Assembly: GCA_046048875.1 (NCBI GenBank)
Contig: JBJOFG010000010.1
Coordinates: forward strand, 62,001-126,000
Direction: 5' to 3'
Origin: CAIZGX01 sp046048875
GTDB lineage: Bacteria; Bacteroidota; Bacteroidia; Flavobacteriales_D; Sanyastnellaceae
DNA: 64,000 nt
The notes beneath the pieces were generated by a model that was not told where the DNA came from, did not search any database, and saw only the letters and a program-made list of their open reading frames with translations. Both the position numbers and the translations under genes were made by a program. Positions 58,844 through 64,000 of this stretch are shown here, piece by piece (positions within the stretch are counted from its first letter, which is position 1; each line of letters starts with the position of its first letter).

Positions 58844-60001
58844 ATGACAGATTATTTGCGTCCGGGATCCATTCAAGAGTTAATGGTGACTTCAATCAAT
58901 GAAGAAGGTGTTTTTGTTGGAAACGATCACGAGGAAATTCCTTTGAATAAGATCGATACCAAAGGAGTTGTGTTGGGACAAACACTGAAGATATTCAGCT
59001 ATTTCAACGATAGAAAAGAATTAGAGGCAACCACAAAGCTTCCAGAAATTCAAGTGGGAGAAATGGGCATGTTCACCATTTTGAACTCAAACGACCTTGG
59101 CGCATTTATCAATATTGGTGTTGGACGTGATGTCCTTATTCCAAAGAGAGAGCAAAGACAAGAGCTGTTGGCTAATCGCAAAGCGTTAATTATGCTTTGT
59201 TACGATTCTGCGAATCACAGACTTTTCGGAACAACCAAAATTTTCAATCACTTGAAAGAGGTTCCCGATTTCAAACGCGGAGAAGAAATTGAAATGACTA
59301 TTTTCGAGAAATTGGAAGTGGGAAGAAAGGTGATTGTAAATGGAAAATACCAAGGAATCATCTTCCAACAAGAAATCATGAGTCGCGTTTCTGAAGGCGA
59401 TAAAGTAAAAGGGTACGTGCGCAAGATTGAAGGAAAAGATGTGGTAGTGAGCATGCAGAAGGAAGGAGTAGATCTTATTGAAGATGCTGCTGCTCGTCTG
59501 TTGGAATTCTTGGAAAACAACGGCGGCTACATTCGCTTGAACGACGACAGTGATCCAGATGAAATTAAAATTCGACTTCGTATGTCGAAGAAGACTTTCA
59601 AGAAAGCTGCGGGATTGTTGTACAAGCGCGAGAAAGTTGACTTGATGAAGTTCGGAGTGAAGTTGTTGACCGACGGTCAGAAGCCTACGCCGAGAGACAT
59701 TGAAAATTGGAAGGATAAGCCAACAGACGATGTGCGTAAGCCATATACGGCGAAGAAATTGCCTGTGCCGAACAGACGCATTGGAGATTCTTTCGGGAAT
59801 CAAGCGAATAAAGGATACAGAGATGATAATAGAGGTGAAGAGGGGGTAAGAGAAGTTAAGAAATGGGAAGATAAGGGAAGTGAGTCAGGGACGAATGCTA
59901 ACGGCAAAGTGCCTTACACTTCGAAGAAATCTAGATCTTCTTCTTCCAATACTTCCAAACCTTCACGTCCTTCGGACCGGAACCGAGGCCCGCGTCGATA
60001 G
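58844..60001 (+). CDS. CvfB/YitL-like S1-domain RNA-binding protein with a long C-terminal tail
   Basis: 385 aa from ATG 58844 (MTDYLRPGSIQELMVTSINE), preceded by a TACTTTG box at 58833-58839. S1-like domains occupy ~1-65, ~68-130 (GEMGMFTILNSNDLGAFINI) and ~150-215, then a winged-helix-like segment (RLRMSKKTFKKAAGLLYKRE). CvfB family members usually end near here (~280-300 aa). The extra ~100 residues are low-complexity and basic, with two PYTAKK/PYTSKK motifs. They include the 3' element copy 3, and the last 71 bp overlap the convergent DUF6265-like gene. The tail is probably a late addition. Confidence 0.85.
   Translation: MTDYLRPGSIQELMVTSINEEGVFVGNDHEEIPLNKIDTKGVVLGQTLKIFSYFNDRKELEATTKLPEIQVGEMGMFTILNSNDLGAFINIGVGRDVLIPKREQRQELLANRKALIMLCYDSANHRLFGTTKIFNHLKEVPDFKRGEEIEMTIFEKLEVGRKVIVNGKYQGIIFQQEIMSRVSEGDKVKGYVRKIEGKDVVVSMQKEGVDLIEDAAARLLEFLENNGGYIRLNDDSDPDEIKIRLRMSKKTFKKAAGLLYKREKVDLMKFGVKLLTDGQKPTPRDIENWKDKPTDDVRKPYTAKKLPVPNRRIGDSFGNQANKGYRDDNRGEEGVREVKKWEDKGSESGTNANGKVPYTSKKSRSSSSNTSKPSRPSDRNRGPRR
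59820..59885 (-). repeat. Dispersed 3'-end element, copy 3 (inside the S1-protein gene)
   Basis: Read on the minus strand, about 60-90 bp after the stop of the DUF6265-like gene, the core (59842-59870) is CTTCCC, ATTT, CTTAACTTCTCTTACCC. It matches copy 2 (27938-27983) at almost every position. The plus strand contains no C from 59820 to 59885, so the minus-strand RNA is G-free for 66 nt. On the plus strand it is translated as part of the S1 protein tail (GEEGVREVKKWEDKG). There is no mini-hairpin word in this copy. Confidence 0.65.
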
Positions 60002-60404
60002 TCGTTTCCAATTGTTCGTCTGATAAGAAGCGATAGATAATTCGCTTCGGGAAGTCGTGTGTTGGATTTTCAAAAATCCATTCTGTTGCTGTCGCTTTCG
60101 TGCACGTGAAGATGGTGCTTTTGTCCGCTTCAAGCGGAGTAGCAATGTACACCCAATGATCGTTATCGTATACAATAACCGAATGTTCGTTCGGTAATTC
60201 ATTCGTTCCGTATTCTTCGTAATTCACGTTGTAAAATGAAATGCCTTCAATAACCATTTCATCTTCCACCTTCGTCCATTCCTCTCTTCCGGTTAGTCCA
60301 ACCCAATTGCCTTGCAATTTCAATAAATAAGGAAGCAAATCGGTTTGTGCAAACGCATTCATTCCAACCGAAACAAATAGAGCGAGGAACAGAATCTTTT
60401 TCAT
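59931..60404 (-). CDS. DUF6265-like secreted protein
   Basis: 157 aa with a signal peptide (MKKILFLALFVSVGMNAFAQ). The mature part is a lipocalin-like small barrel: LKLQGNWVGLTGREEWTKV, HSVIVYDNDHWVYIATP, WIFENPTHDFPKRIIYRF and KDVKVWKYWKKKI. The HDFPKRIIY block is typical of DUF6265. Function unknown. The last 24 codons lie opposite the end of the S1-protein gene. Confidence 0.75.
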   Translation of the reverse strand: MKKILFLALFVSVGMNAFAQTDLLPYLLKLQGNWVGLTGREEWTKVEDEMVIEGISFYNVNYEEYGTNELPNEHSVIVYDNDHWVYIATPLEADKSTIFTCTKATATEWIFENPTHDFPKRIIYRFLSDEQLETTIDAGLGSGPKDVKVWKYWKKKI

Positions 60405-60417
60405 GAACTCGAAAATA

Positions 60418-61590
60418 CTAAATAACTTCTAAAACTAAACCTTTCAAATATTCTCCTTCTGGATGGTAGATACTAATCGGATGGTCAGCTCCTTGGTGCA
60501 ATTGATGAAGAATCTTTACTGTTCTTCCAACAGAAATAGCAGATGCCAATAAGATTGAAGTGAATTGCTGCTTGTCGATTACCTGCGAGCACGAGAACGT
60601 AAACAAGATTCCGCCTGGTTTAATCTGACGTAAAGCCGCTTCGTTAATTCTTCTGTACCCTTGAATGGCTTTGTGCTTTGCACTTAAGTGTTTCGCGAAT
60701 GCCGGTGGATCAAGAACAATAATGTCGTAATCCTCTTCAATATTTTTCATGTACTCCACCGCATCGGCTTGAATCAACTTGTGCTTCGAAGTATCTAAAT
60801 TATTCAATTGAATGTTGTTCTCTACCAAAGCCAATGCTGAAGCACTACTGTCCAGACTATGAACCAAGTTTGCGCCGTTTTTCAATGCGTACAGAGAGAA
60901 TCCTCCGCTGTAGCAAAACGTGTTCAATACTTTTTTTCCTTGACTTAATTCACCAAGTAGTTTTCTGTTTTCACGTTGATCAATGAAGAAGCCGGTCTTT
61001 TGTCCTTTCTCCCAATCGATTTGAAATTGAATACCGTGCTCCAAAGCAATGTCGTTTCCTTTTTCACCAACAACATATTCATTTTGTGCATTCGGAACAC
61101 CTTTAATTTTCTCTCCGCTCTTATCGTAAATAGCCTTCAAGCCATCGCCCATTACCATTTTTAAAGCGCTAGCAATTTCGCTTCGGTGCTGGTACATACC
61201 TGCTCCGTGGAATTGCATAACAGCGGTTTCACCGTATACGTCAATAATAAGACCTGGGAAGCCATCGCCTTCCGCATTGATTAATCGGTAAAGCGTAGTT
61301 TGCTCGGTGCTAACCATGGTCTTCTTGCGAAGCTCATAAGCACGTTGAATTTTCGTGTGCCAGATGTCAGTCGAGTACATTTCCTCACCGAAAGAAAACA
61401 TACGAACCGCAATGCTACCTTCAGAGAAATGACCGATTCCAATTTTTTCATTTTTACGGGTGAACACTTCCACCAATTGTCCTTCCTTCAACAATTCAGA
61501 AATGGCTTCAATGGCGCCAGAGAATATCCATGGGTGAAAACGTTTTGCGCTTTGCTCTTTCCCTTGCTTCAAATAGATTTTTGCTAACAT
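60418..61590 (-). CDS. rlmI: 23S rRNA (cytosine1962-C5)-methyltransferase
   Basis: 390 aa. N-terminal PUA domain (HPWIFSGAIEAISELLKEGQ), an EEHEAD-like middle domain (GFPGLIIDVYG), then a Rossmann methyltransferase domain with VLNTFCYSGGFSLYALKNGA (SAM site), DIIVLDPPAFAK (motif IV) and the final ILFTFSCSQ. These match RlmI. It modifies 23S rRNA in the 50S subunit. It is 13 bp upstream of the DUF6265-like gene and 22 bp downstream of recQ on the same strand. Confidence 0.9.
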   Translation of the reverse strand: MLAKIYLKQGKEQSAKRFHPWIFSGAIEAISELLKEGQLVEVFTRKNEKIGIGHFSEGSIAVRMFSFGEEMYSTDIWHTKIQRAYELRKKTMVSTEQTTLYRLINAEGDGFPGLIIDVYGETAVMQFHGAGMYQHRSEIASALKMVMGDGLKAIYDKSGEKIKGVPNAQNEYVVGEKGNDIALEHGIQFQIDWEKGQKTGFFIDQRENRKLLGELSQGKKVLNTFCYSGGFSLYALKNGANLVHSLDSSASALALVENNIQLNNLDTSKHKLIQADAVEYMKNIEEDYDIIVLDPPAFAKHLSAKHKAIQGYRRINEAALRQIKPGGILFTFSCSQVIDKQQFTSILLASAISVGRTVKILHQLHQGADHPISIYHPEGEYLKGLVLEVI

Positions 61591-61612
61591 GTGGCAAAAC
61601 TACTCCGAAAAC

Positions 61613-63487
61613 TTACTTGGTCGTGAAATACTTGTTTTCTTTTAAAGTTAGCCAGCCTTCTGCCAAGGCTTCTTGCACAAGCTCAATGACTTTTTCTTTG
61701 TTGAATGGAACAGGCCATGCGAAGAGTTCTTCAAGCGTTTTTCCCTCCATACACTTTTGAAGAATTTCTTTGGTGGAAGGAAGAGATTGCCCACGTTGAC
61801 ACGAATCACATTTTCCGCAGGGCGCGGCGTCTTCACCGAAATAGCGAAGGACGAATTGTTCGCGACAATGGTCTTGTGCAAGCAAGTTTTGCATGTGTTG
61901 AAGTTTCGCTTCGTCGATACTTCTACGTTCTTCGTACATACTTTCCGGAATAGAAATCTCGGCGGTTGCAACTCGCGGTTTGGAATAACTGTATTGCGAG
62001 GTAGAACTCGCCGGAAGGTATTCGATGATTTGAAGTTTATGCAAGTCGTTCAACGAAGTGTGCACTTCATTTTTCGAACGTTCATTCAACACACTCAACT
62101 GATATTCTGAAATGGGCACAGCGAAGTCCCAGATACTTCCGTATAAGCGGAAAAGTGAACGGAGAAAATCTTCGTGCTTCGGATGTTCATCTACAAACGC
62201 GCGAAGTTCTTCTTTCGAAGCAATCACGCGAACGCGCGAACGGTGCAATCCGCGAGCGAGAATGGAAATGTATCCCGCGCGTTCGAGCAACAGCAATGAA
62301 GCTGAGATGGTGTTCGCGTTGAGTTGACTTCGTTCTGCAATTTGATCGAGGTGCAATGCGAACAATTCGTTCATACCTGAACCGATTGCAATGCGATGAA
62401 TATTTGCCAGTGTTTGATAAACCGTTGCAATGTCTTCCTTCGGTGGATAGCGAAGCGCAATGTTTTTTTTCAATTGAACGAAATCGCTGTCGTTCCAGAG
62501 TGCAAGTCCAATGGCAGGTTGCTCGTCGCGTCCTGCTCTTCCTACTTCTTGAAAATACGCTTCAGGTTGTGAAGGAATGTCGAAGTGAATCACGAAGCGC
62601 ACATCGGGTTTGTCTATCCCCATACCGAAGGCGTTCGTGGCTACAATGACTTGCACATCGTTGTTCTTCCATTTTTGAAAGGCGAGATCTTTTTTATGAA
62701 GATCAAGACCCGCGTGATAGGCAAGGGCTTTGATGTTTTTTTCGTTCAAGAGTGCTGCTAAGTCTTCTGTCTTTTTGCGTGAGTTGCAGTAAACAATTCC
62801 AGCACCTTTAAGCACTTGCATGCGTTCAACGAGATCCTTTTCTTTTTGGGTTGAAAAGAGCGCGTTGTATCCGATGTTTTTCCGAGCGAAGCTCTTTTGA
62901 ATAATCGTGCAATCGTTGTTGAAGATGAGCGTTGCAATGTCGCTCACCACTTGCGGAGTAGCGGTAGCGGTAACGGCCATCACCACAGGATCTCGAAGTT
63001 CTTGAATGAATTTCGGAATGGCTCTGTAGGCAGGGCGGAAGTCATGTCCCCATTGTGAAATACAATGCGCTTCATCAATGGCAACGAATGAGATGTTCAG
63101 GTAGCGAATGCGTGCAATGAAGTTGTCGTTTTCCAAACGTTCGGGAGAGACGTAAAGGAATTTGTATTTCCTGTTCGTGCAATCGTCGAGAATTTTATCG
63201 ATCTCGAAATTATTTAATTCGGAAGAAAGATATGCTGCAGGAATTTCTTTTTGAACGAGGCTTTCCACCTGATCTTTCATGAGCGCGAGCAGGGGAGTAA
63301 TGACAATGCACAACCCTTTGTGACAAAGTGCAGGTACTTGAAAGCAGATGCTTTTTCCTCCGCCTGTTGGCAGTAGCGCAAACACATGTTCACCGTATGC
63401 GGCAGCATTGACGATTTCGCTTTGCTTATCGCGAAACGCATCGTATCCCCAGTATTTTTTAAGAAGGTGGAGGGTTTTTGCTTGCAT
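61613..63487 (-). CDS. recQ: ATP-dependent DNA helicase RecQ
   Basis: 624 aa from ATG 63487 (MQAKTLHLLKKYWGYDAFRD). Walker A LPTGGGKSICFQVPA, DEAH box AIDEAHCISQWGHDFRP, motif III AVTATAT and motif VI QEVGRAGRDEQPA are present. The RQC zinc site follows (CREQFVLRYFGEDAAPCGKC). HRDC is absent, so the protein is the shorter RecQ form. It unwinds DNA 3'-5' in repair and recombination. Confidence 0.93.
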   Translation of the reverse strand: MQAKTLHLLKKYWGYDAFRDKQSEIVNAAAYGEHVFALLPTGGGKSICFQVPALCHKGLCIVITPLLALMKDQVESLVQKEIPAAYLSSELNNFEIDKILDDCTNRKYKFLYVSPERLENDNFIARIRYLNISFVAIDEAHCISQWGHDFRPAYRAIPKFIQELRDPVVMAVTATATPQVVSDIATLIFNNDCTIIQKSFARKNIGYNALFSTQKEKDLVERMQVLKGAGIVYCNSRKKTEDLAALLNEKNIKALAYHAGLDLHKKDLAFQKWKNNDVQVIVATNAFGMGIDKPDVRFVIHFDIPSQPEAYFQEVGRAGRDEQPAIGLALWNDSDFVQLKKNIALRYPPKEDIATVYQTLANIHRIAIGSGMNELFALHLDQIAERSQLNANTISASLLLLERAGYISILARGLHRSRVRVIASKEELRAFVDEHPKHEDFLRSLFRLYGSIWDFAVPISEYQLSVLNERSKNEVHTSLNDLHKLQIIEYLPASSTSQYSYSKPRVATAEISIPESMYEERRSIDEAKLQHMQNLLAQDHCREQFVLRYFGEDAAPCGKCDSCQRGQSLPSTKEILQKCMEGKTLEELFAWPVPFNKEKVIELVQEALAEGWLTLKENKYFTTK

Positions 63488-63518
63488 TGTATTGCGAATG
63501 TACGAATGCAATTTTTAT

Positions 63519-63672
63519 CGAGCTCGCTCTGCGAGCGGCATCCGAAATGCCCCCACTGATAGGTGGGGGTTATTTTTTGCAATAACCTTTTTGCTTAAGT
63601 CAATAGACATCTGCCTAGCCTTTTTCCCCCAGCTCCACTGGGGGCATTTCGGATGTCGCCCTTAGGGGCTCG
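63519..63672. repeat. 154 bp nested inverted-repeat element
   Basis: A 17 bp perfect inverted repeat: CATCCGAAATGCCCCCA at 63539-63555 against 63639-63655. Each arm is flanked outside by a different small hairpin (GCTCGC-TCT-GCGAGC at 63522-63536; GCCC/GGGC around TTAG at 63658-63669) and then CGAGC/GCTCG at the ends. Each arm also joins an inner hairpin (CCCCCAC/GTGGGGG at 63550-63569; CCCCCAG/CTGGGGG at 63626-63644). No coding sequence. It resembles a MITE or paired REP unit and lies 4 bp after the XRE gene stop. Confidence 0.8.
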
Positions 63673-63676
63673 TTGA

Positions 63677-63955
63677 TTAATGCTTTCTGGGTGCATAAAC
63701 CGCCGGCTCCTCCAAGAACTGCGAAGGTTTTTCTATTTCAGGAAGCACAGCATATACTTGCGCGTCCATAGCGGCAGCAAGTTTAGCGAGTGTGAGGATT
63801 TGCGGATTGGATTTTCCGTTTTCAATTACCGATAAGTTCGGAACATCCATTCCCACTTTGTAGGCCAGATCGGCCTGCGACATTTTCAGTTTCTTGCGCT
63901 TGGCTTTTATGTTTTTACCAAGTTGTTCAAGGTATTCTTTGTCGTTCTTCGGCAT
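63677..63955 (-). CDS. XRE-family helix-turn-helix regulator
   Basis: 92 aa. Helix-turn-helix at residues ~14-68: IKAKRKKLKMSQADLAYKVG, MDVPNLSVIENGKSNPQ and LAKLAAAMDAQ. The short C-terminal tail carries no effector domain. Such small regulators often control adjacent toxin, phage or stress genes, but the upstream neighbour is outside the window. Bases 63956-64000 are AT-rich with no recognisable site. Confidence 0.85.
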   Translation of the reverse strand: MPKNDKEYLEQLGKNIKAKRKKLKMSQADLAYKVGMDVPNLSVIENGKSNPQILTLAKLAAAMDAQVYAVLPEIEKPSQFLEEPAVYAPRKH

Positions 63956-64000
63956 GCAGCGAAGGAACTTGGATAACCAAAAAATAATGTTATGTATATA

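Noticed and set aside
1..64000. tRNA or rRNA genes
   Set aside because: No cloverleaf-like segments with a conserved T-loop and no rRNA signatures were found on reading the intergenic regions; only RNase P RNA and one candidate small RNA can be supported.

Overview
The window is chromosomal DNA of a Bacteroidota bacterium, most likely order Flavobacteriales (a Cryomorphaceae/Crocinitomicaceae-like lineage; the family is a guess). The evidence is: TAnnTTTG-type -7 promoter boxes a few bases upstream of many start codons with almost no Shine-Dalgarno sequences; secreted proteins with type IX secretion (T9SS) type A and CHU_C/type B C-terminal sorting domains; a short NuoG (339 aa) lacking the molybdopterin-like half; a long-form PurC; and many small outer-membrane barrels.

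Layout. 1-7.5 kb is an accessory stretch: an AbiF/Abi_2-type HEPN protein with a divergent candidate small RNA; a compact five-gene operon (barrel, TerC, Fic, DUF2490, Omp85-like); a DinB protein; and a YefM-YoeB toxin-antitoxin pair with a recognisable operator. Between these genes lie unusual arrays of tiny inverted repeats ('mini-hairpins'). 7.5-20.3 kb is a complete 14-gene nuoA-N operon (respiratory complex I). 20.4-26.8 kb holds odhB, sucA, purC and ffh. 26.9-30.7 kb has two secreted or surface proteins. 30.8-37.7 kb has molybdenum cofactor genes (moaC, mobA fusion), the RNase P RNA gene, a methyltransferase, an MFS transporter, a UbiA prenyltransferase, a MOSC protein and hemE. 37.7-46.5 kb has two paralogous OmpA-type proteins, obg-adk, lpd, a secreted repeat protein, and iscS-like and glmM genes. 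46.6-58.7 kb mixes cell-envelope enzymes (ACP phosphodiesterase, MltF-like transglycosylase, a PAD-type deiminase with T9SS tail, glycosylasparaginase, S8 protease) with holA, a small HsdR_N-type protein and a threonine aldolase. 58.8-64 kb has a CvfB-like S1 protein, a DUF6265-like protein, rlmI, recQ and an XRE regulator.

How the genes work together. SucA/OdhB with Lpd (shared E3) make succinyl-CoA and NADH, which the Nuo complex oxidises. HemE supports cytochrome biogenesis, and MoaC/MobA/MOSC belong to molybdenum cofactor metabolism. The secreted T9SS clients and barrels point to a surface-active, polymer-degrading lifestyle.

Most interesting signals. (1) Arrays of 7-19 bp self-complementary words with 3-nt loops, separated by fixed 4-nt spacers (GAAT, GAGG, TACA/CCAG). 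Stem sequences change but stay complementary, and the arrays sit directly 3' of stop codons. (2) A dispersed ~35-65 nt element that lacks G on the sense strand. It lies just downstream of three genes; in one case it is inside the convergent neighbour's coding sequence. (3) A strong promoter and terminator bracketing an ~85 nt RNA divergent from the AbiF-type HEPN gene. (4) A 154 bp nested inverted repeat with a 17 bp perfect arm 3' of the XRE gene. (5) Three GTAC boxes at exact 12 bp spacing over the yefM promoter.
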